A stretch of DNA of 64,000 bases from Owenia fusiformis (GCA_903813345.2 CAIIXF020000004.1:21881985-21945984), one strand, 5' to 3'; counted from the first letter of the stretch, positions 11,720 through 24,338 are shown. The notes: generated from the letters alone by a model not told the origin. Numbers and translations are program-made.

Positions 11720-12002
11720 AACAGTCACTTGAATTGTTGCCATTTCAAGCACCTTTCTTGTGAATTTGAACCCACACTGAATTGTTTTAAAAACTGAACC
11801 CCATGTGAATCCCCCTCCTTGTCAAAAGCTGGCTAATGGCCTAAACTCCTCTACATTTGTTATATCCTTAAATACTTACAAAAAATGTATCCAAGTGTGT
11901 CTTGGATAAAAGGTAGAGAAAAACAGGTCAGTCAAGAGAGGGAACAGGGATTGGGAGAATTTCCAAGCAATATAAGTCAGTCTTATCTGTTCTGTCTTCA
12001 CA

Positions 12003-12140
12003 CCGGAATAGCTTGACTACGGTAAAGTCAGATACCGTTTTCACAAATGGTGAACATAACCGTCGCTTCAATAAGATTTTCATCTAATTATATATTATTA
12101 TCTAATAATATCTGACTTTACCGTTGTCAGGCTATTCCGG
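12003..12140. mobile_element. Short MITE with CCGGAATAGC ends
   Basis: Inverted ends ccggaatagcttgactacgg / ..gtcaggctattccgg enclose 138 bp. The same ends and adjoining sequence (taaagtcagatacc, cataaccgtcgcttcaat) occur in the 504-bp copy at 34241-34744. Confidence 0.7.
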
Positions 12141-12234
12141 GGTGGTCTTGTCCAATGAGATTTTCTTAGATGACTGTTCCCCCTTTTGGCACCCCCCTCA
12201 TACAAATAAACTGTATGTTGTTATATATATACAG

Positions 12235-12348
12235 GTACAAGATATGCATGCAGCATACAACCATGAAGTGTTTTACATTGATAAAGATGGGCAAACAACA
12301 ATACAGACCAAGACAGTGCCCCAACAGTGGCAGACCAACCAACTCATA
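12235..12348 (+). CDS. Probable exon of an extracellular protein, candidate CATSPERB-like N-terminal exon
   Basis: An acceptor (gttatatatatacag) precedes 38 whole codons and a donor (ATA followed by GTAAGG). The peptide includes HEVFYIDKDGQTTIQT and QQWQTNQL, which resembles one blade of a beta-propeller. It begins and ends in phase 0. The next candidate exon (20393) starts with two bases of a split codon, so at least one exon is missing if both belong to the same gene. That it belongs to the CATSPERB-like gene is inference from strand and position only. Confidence 0.4.
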
Positions 12349-12375
12349 GTAAGGATTTAAATTTATGTCTCATGT

Positions 12376-14258
12376 TTCAGATAAATTCTTCATCTTATAC
12401 ATATATAAATTATCCAAAAAACTACTGGAAAATCTTTATTTCTTAATGTTTTTATCTGTAAGGTATTACAAGCATGTTATTTCCAGGTCCAACTTGGGTT
12501 ATCATTGTCAAATCAATATTTACTTATTTTTGTTTTGGAAATACAGAAATACTGTTCCCTATATATCTAATGATTACATACGTATATGTCTTTCTTTTAA
12601 ATTAAAATACCTGTCTTGAGATTGGGCAAGGCAAAATTAAAGGCAGAATCAGATCGATGGGGGTGACAAAATTACAAGCAACATGTACAATAATTGGCCT
12701 ACCAATCTATTCCTTACAATCTCAAATCCAATATCTCCCTAAAGATTCATGATATGTTATAAATTGGTGAAGTTATAATGGATTCAAAGTGCAGATATGG
12801 GTGAAAATGTTTAAATTCTCCCAAATGATAAGAGTGGTATAGAAAAATAATACATTATTGTAAAAATCTTTAATTTTCCTGAAATAAAGTGTGCACTTAG
12901 GGGATCTTTAGACAAAAGACATGAAAAGGAATGACATAAGCCAGAAATATTTCAAAATTGAAATAATTTTTTGTGAGGCTGCTTGCTAGATCTGACTCTC
13001 TCTTTAATTAACTCTGAGTTTGTAAAACAATACTATAATAGTGTTGCTTCCATCTGCCATCGTTTGAGTCCAGATTGAATATTCTTTTATTTTGACCAAA
13101 TATTTCACTGGGCTTCCTGAATATCTCAAGTCTCTGAGGCGCATTCCAACTTTATATAATTAAATTTTCTTCTGAATGCACATTATACACAATGTAAAAA
13201 TATCAAGTTTTCTAATTGTCCAGAACTATAAAAGATGTACATGTCATGGATAAGCTTTTGTATAAGCTATTTATGATAGCCATCAATACAGTTGGCATAT
13301 TTACACTCGATCATTCTAAGACAGCTTGACCAAGAGCCCTTACAAAAAATTCTGGTGAGCTTTCACAATTATTCTCAAGACGTCTTACAAGATATCATGT
13401 GCTCAGCGCCAAAAGGATGTTAAGTGAATACAAAATTCCACTAAGATACATGAACATCCTTTTTGGCGCTGAGCATGTGATATATTTGAGTTTACAACTA
13501 ATTTTCTAAGACGTCTTAGAAAATGAGCTGTGACTGAGGTGGCTTCCCACTTTTCTTTTTTTACTACAAAATATATTGGGTCTTTTAAGAATATTTTTAA
13601 AAAATGGATATCCACATTGATATTATTAGCTCACATTGTGAGCTTTTGCAATCACTCACTTGTCCATCCGTCTGTCTATTTGCCTGTCTGTAAACAATAG
13701 TGGCATGTTTTGAAACCTCTGTCGATAAGATTCCTGTTTTAAGTTATTTTTGTTCAACATCATTTATGATGCAATAATTGAATAAAATAGTACCCAGTTG
13801 ACAATAACCTAAGTACAATCATAGAAACAGAATTGTGCACATCCATTTTTAAAAAATATTCTTGATAAACTGGTAGAATAATTGGTGAGACGTTGAAAAT
13901 AAATTATATTAGTCTTTGAAGTAAATGAACTTGAGGTAATTAATGCACTACCAGAAACTGAGATGAATTTAAATATAAATTATATTTAATTGAATTGAAT
14001 TGATGTCATTGATTTAATAAAATTATGAATGGGTTTAAAATCATTTTATGAAAAGACTAGTCTCCAAATTGAAACTTGTCTTTTATTTAATCAGTCTTCT
14101 GCACATTACGCCTGCCTCGGACAATTTTTATATTTTCACCTATTGTAGATTTCTTATGAATATTCATAATTTATTTGAGTGTTATTTTGACATTTAATGT
14201 CCTGAAAAATTATTAGCCCAGTAAATTGTTCTCCAAACTGTCCGGTACATGCATTATA
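12376..14258. other. Non-coding stretch with one foldback
   Basis: No supported gene. Apart from the foldback at 13391-13483 I see only AT-rich unique sequence. An open segment at about 13076-13160 has an acceptor-like start but no donor. Confidence 0.4.
13391..13483. repeat. Foldback (arms ~31 bp)
   Basis: The left arm contains catgtgctcagcgccaaaa and the right arm its complement with one or two mismatches. The copies of aagacgtctta outside the arms (near 13380 and 13510) may extend the structure. Confidence 0.65.
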
Positions 14259-15324
14259 CAGGGTGTTCACTAAGTAATGACATTAGGTCTCCCATTTCTA
14301 CAGTCTTTAACCAATCGTTCTAAATCTGAACATATCATCTGGCATGTAATAATGAGGGCACATACTAAATTTCATGTCTCAAGAATGAAAATAGTTAATT
14401 TTATCATTTATATTTTGATTTGATAACATGGTCCTTGACATAGCACATATCACATCACATTTTACATCAATTAGGAATCTTTAATCCCTAGCATATCCCT
14501 TCTGCAAATGATATAATATTTATCATGTATTTATTTTCCACTCTTGGTCCATGCCCAGTGGATACGATATTCACTTTAATAAAAGTAATTTGTATTTTCT
14601 TTAATGCATTTTTATTGTTGTTTAGCCACCCATTTTTGGAAGACATTTGTTTGGCCAATCTTATCTCATTTCAACCTGGCTGCCCTTACAGTTTTCTCAC
14701 TGGAATGAAACTTCTGACTCTTTAGGAGACCAACAGTAAAAAAAATGTAGTTCAAGTTCATTTGGTGAATAATGAGCAAGGTCTACATTTTTAAATCATA
14801 GATTACTCTGCAATCTGTTCATTCTCTATGGACTACATTGCAGTATGACAAGGATGTTTCTGCGATGCAGCCAGTTTCCTATTTCCACAAAATTTGTTTT
14901 CCGATGACATTTTGAACTTTGGCAGACTTTCCAACCCATGGAGATCCCAGACTATTACAATGTCTTTTAACCAGGACTATTATTAGGCTATATGTTGCCA
15001 TACTATGAATGTAACTACTATATAGACATATATTAAATAACCAACTGGCATAAGTTTAATGGAGATTTCATAGCTCAAAATCATGTGACCCCAATCATAT
15101 TATGCTTCGTTTCATGAAAATTGAGTAGAAACTGAAGTCTGTGTCAACGCAACGCACCTGTCGTCAAGTTGCTATGGCAACCATTATTTCATTGTTTTGA
15201 GGTTATGAGCTTTAAGACTTCAAATAAAATCACAATTACAATAAGACATGCTGAAAATTTAAGTAAGATTTCTTAAAATCTGACAAAATGGGAGAACTAG
15301 TGTCGTTACTTAGTGAACACCCTG
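14259..15324. mobile_element. TA-flanked inverted-repeat element (1.07 kb), no transposase
   Basis: The ends cagggtgttcactaagtaat and their near-complement are ~39 bp long and flanked by TA on both sides, as in Tc1/mariner relatives. The interior carries no recognisable transposase, so it is non-autonomous. Other CAGGGTG-ended elements in this window (23081, 48863) have different interiors. Confidence 0.7.
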
Positions 15325-16105
15325 TATATTTAAAATAATGTGATAGTACCTCTAATGAAATGCTCTCCAGTATATGTTTAATTTAGTGCTCTAGTGTTTA
15401 GACAAGCCTAAATGATATACATGGTGGACCTTTTGCTTAATGATGCAGAAATATATATATTATTTTGATTTACTTTGACAGATAGGTACAATTTATATTA
15501 ATGACTCTCTTTTTCATGATCATGTTACGCTACTATTTTCTTTGTTATTTGGAACTATTTATCATTTATTATCTATATTATGTCCCTTGGGCTTCTGGTC
15601 TTGGATTGTGATAATGGTTCTTGAATGGTGGGGGGAAAGGGGGTATTAGACATTGTTTCTTTTCACGTTAGATCATGGTTTTGGGATATATGGGGTTTGT
15701 TTTTCTTGACTGGTATGCTCTTAGAGTTTGCTTTTTCTTGCTAAGTTCTATTACAACTTTTGGTCCTTTTCCTTTGGCACTAGTGCTTATATATTGTAAT
15801 TTGAAACATCAAAAATTGCCCTGATCGTGAACCTGAACAACCAGCCAGGTATTATACTCACCAGTGGCCTATAAGCCTCTTTGATGTGCTTAACAAGATT
15901 GTAATATCAAGTTTTCATCACAATAATTCTTTAACAAACTCATCTCTTTGTAACTTACACTGGCCAATAATATTGGAAATTGCAATTTCAGATGTACATG
16001 TACCCTAGAATCCATTATTTACCACCTTTTGTGATAGTGCCTCACATAATTGAATATAGTATTTCAATACAGGCTTTAACATAAATCATATAATATTATG
16101 ATAAA
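15325..16105. other. Intergenic or intronic gap before the DEG/ENaC exon
   Basis: No gene or repeat recognised. This would hold the 3' UTR of the minus-strand channel gene; I could not place a polyadenylation signal with confidence. Confidence 0.4.
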
Positions 16106-18205
16106 TTATCTTATGTACATGAATTTGCAAAGAACAAACACCATTGAGATTAAAGTATACACTAGCTCCACAAGAGACACTGCTGACATGCCAGCATACA
16201 TCCCAATAATACCCCCAAAGTCAGACAACCACTTGTTAAATGGGTAACTTGGCTCTTCCGCAATTGTATTGACAGTCAAGGACTGATAGTATATGTTAAC
16301 TTTCAAGAAGTTTGTCTCAATGATCTTGTTAAGAACTGGGTATTTTCTAATGGTTGGAAATCTATATCCATACGAATAATCATTTATGCAGTCTATATAT
16401 TGCGAACCATCTGCCCAGAACTGAGGAGGCTCCATATAATAATCATGATAAGATTTCATCTGAGGATTTGCACACAGTACTCCTCCTTTATCAATTTCCC
16501 AAAACCAACTGTTCCTATGATTTTCATCTAGTAGTTGGGCAATTTTCGGTTGTCTCCTCAAGAATTTGATAAAGTTTCTGCGATTGATACCTTTGTAGTA
16601 TTTTTCATTCGGCCATGGTACTGCATGTATTAGTGGGGTATAGTCTATACTATTACACTGCCTTTTACACCCACAGGTTTTCTCGCCTAATGAAAACATT
16701 TTTTTCACATCTCTTTCACAATTGATAATATGCAGCATTTCTTTGAAATTATCTTCAATTGACTCATGCATATACTCATACTTTCTAATAATACTTGTCC
16801 ATAAGATACCCATTATCTTGGTATAACAGAACAAGGTTACTGTTGCAGTTTTATTTGGAGGAATTGGTGCCAAGCGAGTCATACATCCACAGGTTTCTAT
16901 CATGTATTTTTGCAGACACTGCTTGAGGCACAAATCTATTGTGTATATGAATGATGTGTTCTTCTTGTAGTCTTCATTGGTACAATGTCCATATGGTGGC
17001 TCAAGCAAAGTACGAACATCTTGTGAAAGACCAATTGTTGTGAATTTTCCTGGTGAAAGGTCTATGCCTTCATTGTCAAGATCAGGCAGTGTGCCATGGG
17101 AATGAATTCCCAATCTTATTCCATCACTTGCTTTGGAATATTTACTAGAAAATAGATTTGGCGTATTTAACATAACATCACGGTTCTTACTTCGAAATTC
17201 GTCTAATGGAGAATAATCATTGAGAAATAAAATAAGTGTTAATCCAGAGTCTGGCCCTATTTCTCTCACCATATATCTTTCAGTGATGTTAGATTTAAAT
17301 GTGTAACAGTTGCCATAATTATCGAGGGATATTGTGGTAAAATCACTTTCATTGCATATTTCTCCATTGAAGCGGCATGCTAGAAATATATCGCTGTATG
17401 TCTTGAGATGATATAAGTCACGTTGATTATCCAAGAATTTCTCATAGGTCCTTATTCTGTTCAGAACTGGTTCAAGTAAATGTTGCCTTGAGGTTTCATT
17501 TATTTCTCTATGAAAACTATCAATATAGCTTTCGAATATTATGTCACTTATATCACTCAAAACAACATTTTGATTCTTGTCAAAAATAACAGGCACTATA
17601 GGACACAGGGTAACTGAAGGAAATGTAATGACTTCCTCTCTGTTGTACAGAGAATCTTCAGTTGGGAAACTGAGGAATCTGGTGGTAATTTCTGTGACCT
17701 TTATGACTATAATACTTAAAACACCTAATGCTATCAAGAACCAAACCATCCTTCCAACCACAGATTTGGCATTGCGTATCTGGAGGAGAGAATGGATAGA
17801 TGTTATGTTCGCAAATTCAGATAGTATGTTCTTGAGCCTGTTATACATCTCTAATAGGCCAATTGTAATTGGCTTGCCTTTATTTGTTTCTGGATCTTTA
17901 GCTACATCAACACTGCCTACCATTTCTTTATCTCTCTCATTCCTTGTATTGTTCTCATCAATTGTGACTTGGTTTGTAATTTCTTTTGTGTCATCTTGAT
18001 GTTCAACACTGATTATATTTGGTACATCTTCATCACTCTCAATGGTTTCACACCTTCTGCCATTCTCTTCAATTGTTACTGGATTTGTATTTGCTTTTGT
18101 ATCATTTGGTACTTCAGCATTTGCTTTTCGTCTTTCATTATTGATTTCAATTACGTCTGCAAATATGTGTGCTGGAACAGTGTCTGGCTGAGCATTTTGA
18201 CACAC
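16106..18205 (-). CDS. DEG/ENaC-family cation channel, main coding exon
   Basis: This 2.1-kb open exon encodes nearly a complete trimeric sodium-type channel subunit of the degenerin/epithelial Na+ channel family (which includes FMRFamide-gated channels and ASICs). The N-terminal ~115 cytosolic residues are acidic and Asn/Thr-rich. TM1 is at about residues 153-172 and is followed by FPSVTLC (195-201), a family signature. The extracellular loop has conserved Cys clusters (CLKQCLQKYMIETCGC and CGCKRQC...Y..HAVPWP). TM2 lies at the end, with GMYAGMSAVSLVELVY (about 668-683). In the selectivity-filter position it has Gly-Met-Ser where most family members have Gly-Ala/Ser-Ser. The frame's first codon is GTG right after a 3' splice site (caaacttcag), so the true ATG is in an upstream exon, possibly the one at 25246-25560. 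A broken tandem copy lies upstream. The ligand is not predictable. Confidence 0.9.
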   Translation of the reverse strand: MCQNAQPDTVPAHIFADVIEINNERRKANAEVPNDTKANTNPVTIEENGRRCETIESDEDVPNIISVEHQDDTKEITNQVTIDENNTRNERDKEMVGSVDVAKDPETNKGKPITIGLLEMYNRLKNILSEFANITSIHSLLQIRNAKSVVGRMVWFLIALGVLSIIVIKVTEITTRFLSFPTEDSLYNREEVITFPSVTLCPIVPVIFDKNQNVVLSDISDIIFESYIDSFHREINETSRQHLLEPVLNRIRTYEKFLDNQRDLYHLKTYSDIFLACRFNGEICNESDFTTISLDNYGNCYTFKSNITERYMVREIGPDSGLTLILFLNDYSPLDEFRSKNRDVMLNTPNLFSSKYSKASDGIRLGIHSHGTLPDLDNEGIDLSPGKFTTIGLSQDVRTLLEPPYGHCTNEDYKKNTSFIYTIDLCLKQCLQKYMIETCGCMTRLAPIPPNKTATVTLFCYTKIMGILWTSIIRKYEYMHESIEDNFKEMLHIINCERDVKKMFSLGEKTCGCKRQCNSIDYTPLIHAVPWPNEKYYKGINRRNFIKFLRRQPKIAQLLDENHRNSWFWEIDKGGVLCANPQMKSYHDYYMEPPQFWADGSQYIDCINDYSYGYRFPTIRKYPVLNKIIETNFLKVNIYYQSLTVNTIAEEPSYPFNKWLSDFGGIIGMYAGMSAVSLVELVYTLISMVFVLCKFMYIR

Positions 18206-18334
18206 CTGAAGTTTGCACAGAGAAATATTATTATTTCAGTGAATGAATTTTAAGTACAGATATAGAGAACTTGTCTGTCTATCCATCCATCTGCCTGTTC
18301 TTCTGTCAGGGAAAACAAATACCAGATAGCTTTT

Positions 18335-20334
18335 TATGTCACCACCAAAAGTGGTGACATATTGTTATGGTCTCCGTTTTTTTGCGACGGCGGTTGGTGG
18401 TTGGCATCCGGCGGTTGGTGGTTGGCGTCCGGCGTCTGTAACAATTTCTTACAACTTCCTATAACTTAACAAATACTGTTTAGACTGACTTCAATTTTTT
18501 TCTAAATCATCTACATGTTCTCAGAAGTTCAAATCTGACTTTAGATTTGGCATTTGACCTTCAATGACCTTCTCAAGGTCAAAAAGGTCTTTTTTCAACT
18601 TTCTTCACATTGACTAATTTTTTTTTCAAAATCATCTACATGTTCTCAGAAATTCAAATCTGACTTTACATTTGACATTTGACCTTCAAATCTGACTTTA
18701 GATTTGACATTTGACCTTCAATGACCTTCTCAAGGTCAAAAAAGGTCAAAAAGGTCTGTTTTCAACTTGCTTCAAATTGACTAAATTTTTTTTTCAAAAT
18801 CATCTACGTGTTCTCAGAAATTCAAATCTGACTTAAGATTTGACATTTGACCTTCAATGACCTTCTCAAGGTCAAAAAAGGTCAAAAAGGTCTGTTTTCA
18901 ACTTGCTTCAAATTGACTAAAAAAATTTTTCAATATCATCTACGTGTTCTCAGAAATTCAAATCTGACTTTAGATTTGACTTAAGATTTGACCTTCAATG
19001 ACCTTCTCAAAGTCAAAAAAGGTCAAAAAGGTCTTTTTTCAACTTGCTTCAAATTGACTAATTTTTTTTTTCAAAATCATCTACATGTTCTCAGAAATTC
19101 ACATCTGACTTTAGATTTGACATTTGACCTTCAATGACCTTCTCAAGGTCAAAAAAGGTCAAAAAGGTCTGTTTTCAACTTGCTTCAAATTGACTAAATT
19201 TTTTTTTCAAAATCATCTACGTGTTCTCAGAAATTCAAATCTGACTTAAGATTTGACTTAAGATTTGACATTTGACCTTCAATGACCTTCTCAAGGTCAA
19301 AAAAGGTCAAAAAGGTCTGTTTTCAACTTGCTTCAAATTGACTAAAAAAAATTTTCAAAATCATCTATGTGTTCTCAGAAATTCAAATCTGACTTTAGAT
19401 TTGACTTAAGATTTGACATTTGACCTTCAATGACCTTCTCAAAGTCAAAAAAGGTCAAAAAGGTCTTTTTTCAACTTGCTTCAAATTGACTAAATTTTTT
19501 TTTCAAAATCATTTACATGTTCTCAGAAATTCAAATCTGACTTTAGATTTGACATTTGACCTTCAATGACCTTCTCAATGTCAAAAAAGGTCAAAAAGGT
19601 ATTTTTTCATCTTGCTTCAAATTGACTAAATTTTTTTTCAAAATCATCTACATGTTCTCAGAAATTCAAATCTGACTTTAGATTTGACATTTGACCTTCA
19701 ATGACCTTCTCAAGGTCAAAAAAGGTCAAAAAAGGTCAAAAAGGTCTTTTTTCAACTTGCTTCAAATTGACTAATTTTTTTTCAAAATCATCTACATGTT
19801 CTCAGAAATTCAAATCTGACTTTAGATTTGACATTTGACCTTTAATGACCTTCTCAAGGTCAAAAAATGTCAAAAAGGTCTGTTTTCAACTTGCTTCATA
19901 TTGACTAAAAAAAATTTTCAAAATCATCTATGTGTTCTCAGAAATTCAAATCTGACTTTAGATTTGACTTAAGATTTGACATTTGACCTTCAATGACCTT
20001 CTCAAAGTCAAAAAAGGTCAAAAAGGTCTTTTTTCAACTTGCTTCAAATTGACTAATTTTTTTTTCAAAATCATCTACATGTTCTCAGAAATTCAAATCT
20101 GACTTTAGATTTGACATTTGACCTTTAATGACCTTTTCAAGGTCAAAAAAGGTCAAAAAGGTCTGTTTTCAACTTGCTTCAAATTGACCAAATTTTTTTT
20201 TCAAAATCATCTACATCTTTTCAGAAGTTCAAATTTGACTTTACAAGTTCTCAGAAATTCAAATCTGACTTAAGTTTGAACTCATAATATTGTGAGCAAC
20301 TAGGTGGTGACATTTTGTCATGTTAATGCCTTGT
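18335..20334. mobile_element. TGTCACCACC-ended repeat, expanded copy with internal satellite
   Basis: The left end forms a hairpin (tgtcaccaccaaaagtggtg) followed by ttgttatggtctcc; the right end is aactaggtggtgacattttg followed by tcatgttaatgccttgt. The same two ends bound the copies at 10710, 39052, 55769 and 56699, so this is one dispersed family. No coding capacity is seen; the class is undetermined. It sits between the DEG/ENaC exon and the tentative exon at 20393. Confidence 0.75.
18480..20280. repeat. ~150-bp satellite rich in TGACCT/AGGTCA half-sites
   Basis: About a dozen units carry tgaccttcaatgacctt, ctcaaggtcaaaaaaggtca and cttgcttcaaattgac. Every unit has direct and everted copies of the nuclear-receptor half-site, including TCAAGGTCA. 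It is internal to the dispersed element. Confidence 0.85.
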
Positions 20335-20392
20335 GTTCAATTCTGATGTAATATTGTTTCTGGTAGTATCATTTGTCAAATTGCAGTTTCAG

Positions 20393-20468
20393 TACAGATT
20401 CGAGTGGGAAAAGATGGTTTGAAACATACTCGAGATAAATGTAAAGGTTGCAATTTCAAGAGAACCTG
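20393..20468 (+). CDS. Probable exon with a CxxC peptide, candidate CATSPERB-like exon
   Basis: A strong acceptor (caaattgcagtttcag) precedes 76 bases with one long open frame and a donor (ACCTG followed by GTAATA). Read with two leading bases of a split codon, it gives QIRVGKDGLKHTRDKCKGC and then NFKRT. It lies on the same strand as the confident CATSPERB-like exons and would be upstream of them. An alternative donor after GATAAAT (GTAAAG) would shorten it and give the phase the next confident exon (32791) needs. Assignment is inference. Confidence 0.45.
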
Positions 20469-20469
20469 G

Positions 20470-22576
20470 TAATAGACTAATGCCAAGAACATGAGAAATA
20501 CACCACACTATATACACAATGATCTCAATATATTCAATAGATGTTTGCTTCAAAATCAGGTGAAAATTGATAGAGTCAGAATTTTTTGTGAACATAAATT
20601 GCAACCTTTGAAACATTTGAGATATAATTCATACTATTTGGCTTGCTCCTATCTCAGTGCAATGTGTCTAATACATCATAATTGAAATGAGTGCTTATTT
20701 AATGAATGGAACTATGTTTTCAAATTGAATAGTATTAACTTATACATACAAAATGAAATCTTTCAAAATAGATTTCACTTCATATGCCTGAATTTTAATT
20801 TTTTTCTATGTCTTGACATGATAGATGTAAATAAATAAATTTTGCATGATTTCGCGTGATTTTATCATTCCTTTTGATTTTGTGGGACCATCTTTTTCTG
20901 CAACTGCCTATTGAGAAACATTTCCCGGCATATTAGTCTACTGGTAAAGTGCCATTTTCGGAGACAATCTCCCAATGCTTAGTACATTTTATTTTGCATT
21001 TTCTCTTTATACAAGATGTTCACATGCAAAAACTCAGATGATACAACATCCAAGTATTATTGGTCATTCTCCATTGGATAACCCCCCCCCCATTTGACCA
21101 TTAGAATTAGCATTTAACATAATGAGAATATGTAGTTGTTGCTGAACAAAATATCAGAGAGTGAACTTGTTTTTAAACCACAAACAAATTCAAGATGGCT
21201 GCCAGTTATTTTAAGATATTCAAACAAACAGGATAATGACTTCTTATTGAACGCTACCTCTGGTATGAGATAAACAAAATTTCAAATTTTTTCTCAGTGT
21301 TTTTTTTTATTCATAGAACAGAAACAAATATTAGCCCAGTCACTGTGTTATAAACAGATAATATAAGATCAAGTCAGAATCGACCTGAATTGACCTTCCC
21401 AAAAATATGAAAAAAATTACCATTGAGTACATTGTATGAACAATTCTGAGGATGCATAACAAATAGTAGGTAATCTTCTGAAATCACAGAAATATTAATG
21501 AATGAAATGCCAATGTCAATATAAATGTATTTAATCTGTTTGATGAGATGTTAGCATGTGATGTGAGTTTATAATAACTGTTATGTATACTTTTAGTATA
21601 ATTACTATGCCAGTCATCAGTATAATTGTGACGTCAGTATACCATCAGTAAAATTAGAATGGCAGTGATAATGGTCTGTCCTCTATATTAAAAAGTATTA
21701 AATTGTGATTTGTTGCTCTGAAATGATGTACTATACGAGGAACACCTCAAATAAGAATTTTCTGACTTAATTCAACCTTATATGCATTTGGCATATAGTT
21801 AAAGGCTCCATTACATGCAAAGTTGAAAATATTGTTTGTCATCCAAATATTATACGTTATGACTGAAAGAATTATCTAAAACATGTATTTGAAAAATAAA
21901 AAAAATCTACATATAAAGATTATATGGTTGAAAGGATGGGTATCAATATGATGAACTGAATTCAACAATGTTTTTCTCTTAAACCAATTATTGAAAACAT
22001 TCTGTAAAAAAACACAGTTCTTTATGTTATGTTGACTGATTGGCAACAATTAAATGCGAAAATTATTTATATATATTTTATATAACTGTCTTTGTTAACA
22101 TATTTTGTTTTTTAGTGCAATTGTTTTTTTTGTTCCTTTCTACAAATTTTTGAGAATGAAACAAAATGTGTTTCCGAACCATATTGGAACAAAATAGCAT
22201 GTACAACATTTTCTTAGACCTCTTGATATTATAGTTATACAAGGAAATTTCTAAATAGAAATGAGGTTCAGATAGATGTTTCACTTCATTCCGAAAATAT
22301 GATACCAAGAACAAAAGAAATGGATGATGTGTTTTCTTAAACAATGAAGAGAAAAGTATAAATATATACATATTTCAAATTATAATGTTACCATCTAAAT
22401 GATGACCATTAAATTGACAATGAGTAAAATTTTCAGAATGTTTTTATGACTGGTTTAAGAGAAACGCGGGTTCAAAAAGTTAACTATACCGATACCACTC
22501 CTTTCATTTGTGATGTCATCAATTTATGATGTGAGGTCACTTTGGTAATTTATTATCCTTCAATATTATTCACTAT
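20470..22576. other. Non-coding stretch
   Basis: AT-rich sequence with no gene, array or paired inverted repeat that I could support. Confidence 0.4.
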
Positions 22577-22698
22577 TTATTAACCCACGGAAAGAAGTTC
22601 ACAGGGCATATAGGAAAGCCGTCCATCTGTTCTTCCAACTGTCCGGGCAATAACTCAAATGATGGATTTGATTCTAATGTTATAGGCATATGCCTTAT

Positions 22699-24338
22699 CA
22701 CGGTGTCCAACCTAAACGTTCTTGCATGCACGATGGAAAGTTTCATTACTTAAACTAAACAAAGAAATGCTCCGGAGTAGGACAACTGGTGGGCGGGAAT
22801 GATGAGCTGTCTGACGATTTCCCCAATAATGGGAATAAGAGGCATAACTTACTTATTTCGAGTATACCATTCGATGGGTGTGATATTCATGTTGTACTTG
22901 GCTGGCTGTTGACATTTGAAGCAATTGGGAAGAGCTGTACGAAGCAGAATAGTTATGGAAATTCAAGTATTTGTCATTCTACCGGTCAAAACCCCTTTCG
23001 TCGAGACATGTGATTAGATGAGCCAAGATAAGATCACTAATGTATATTTTGGTCAAATTTCAATGCTTCAACACACCATACAGGGTGTCAAATGGCGTTG
23101 TGCCCCCTATCCCCAGCATAAACTAGAAGAGGTACACATGCATACTATATACCATTGGAAAGAGCATTTAATTGTTCTTAAAGTGTGAAAAGATGAAGAT
23201 GGATGATAGAAAATAAAACATAATTTGAACCAACTTTTAAAAGAGAGTTTGACCATCCCCCGCTGCTTTAAACGGATGCCAGTCAGGCTGGATATCGAGT
23301 TAAAAGGGCATTGAAAAGAGCAATGTCTTGAGCAGAGATCACAATACTTTTTGAGGTTCTCCTGGAGGGTATCTATGGAATATCTGTTCTCTACAGCTTG
23401 AGCTTCCATAAGTAGCTCTGTTTTATCCATTAATATAGGCTCAATTTGAACTGAAGCATTTAAGTCAGAGTTGTTGCTCGGGTATTCACCAATACCAAAA
23501 AGGTCTATGCAGGAATTTTTAAAAATCAATAAAAATAGCACTATACCGGTGCATTTCAAATGCTTATGAAACTTTGTAGCAATATCTGACCCTGGTCATC
23601 TAGGATTCATTTTATCCAGAATTGAATGCTCTTTCTAATGATATATATAATGTATGTGTATTTCTCCTAGTTAATGCTGTGGAAGGGGGGCACAACGCCA
23701 TTTGACACCCTGTACATTATCGTAATAGTGATTTGATGACCAAAAATCCAGTCTTAAAAATGATGACTTTCTCATATTCCAGAAACGCTCCGATCTGGTT
23801 AACACAGTGAACTTGAAACGCTGCGGTAGTCTAGATCTGTTTAGGAAATATATAGCTTGACTTTCTGTTTTAGGAAAAGAAAAAAAAGATCTATTATACC
23901 CCTTGGCATCAAAAGAAGAAAGATTAAACTTTTCTTTTTTTTCAATAGTTATGTTTTAGCACACTTGTAGGCATGACATCATCTAATGTAGGCTTATTAG
24001 CCAGCTACCGTAGTTGCACGTTTAGCACCACCAGGTTAGAACATTTCAATTTGCCTAACAAGTACAACACGTTTTTGAGAGATAGATTCGATTCTTAACT
24101 CTTCTCTAATAATCTGAAAATTACATGAAAACAAAATGGTAAGAGCGTTTCTAAAATTGTGTCGTAAATCAACGGAGCGTTCCGAGGAAAACAAGCGATT
24201 TCTCGAGAACAGGTAATTGATTTAGACTGGGATTGTAGGAAATCTTCATTAGCCACCATTTTATTTTGCTCCGCAGTGTTTCGAAGGAAATGAAACGCTC
24301 CGTCGTGCATGTGTCGAGCATTTGGGTTGGACACCGTG
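22699..24338. mobile_element. Non-autonomous element with CACGGTG termini and 5-bp target duplication
   Basis: The ends are CACGGTGTCCAACC and its exact complement, continuing as a ~40-bp imperfect inverted repeat that includes atgcacga. CTTAT flanks both ends (22694-22698 and 24339-24343), and removing the element restores the host repeat. CAC..TG termini with 5-bp duplications are features of Transib transposons, the relatives of RAG. No transposase frame was recognised, so mobility would need a protein in trans. A second MITE (23081-23712) lies inside. Confidence 0.65.
23081..23712. mobile_element. TA-flanked MITE with CAGGGTGTCAAATGG ends
   Basis: The terminal inverted repeats cagggtgtcaaatggcgttg continue to ~28 bp; TA lies on each side. 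It is nested in the CACGGTG-ended element. The minus frame at 23107-23559 lies wholly within it and includes the inverted repeat, so I do not call it a gene. Confidence 0.75.

Noticed and set aside
12475-12600. Exon-like segment after ttatttccag (VQLGLSLSNQYLL)
   Set aside because: No usable donor follows before a stop, so it was not called an exon.
15780-15842. Donor-like CAG/GTATTA after a coding-looking peptide (IALIVNLNNQP)
   Set aside because: A stop lies just upstream and no acceptor fits between.
23107-23559. 150-codon minus-strand frame with a leader-like start
   Set aside because: It lies wholly between the TIRs of a MITE and runs into one of them.
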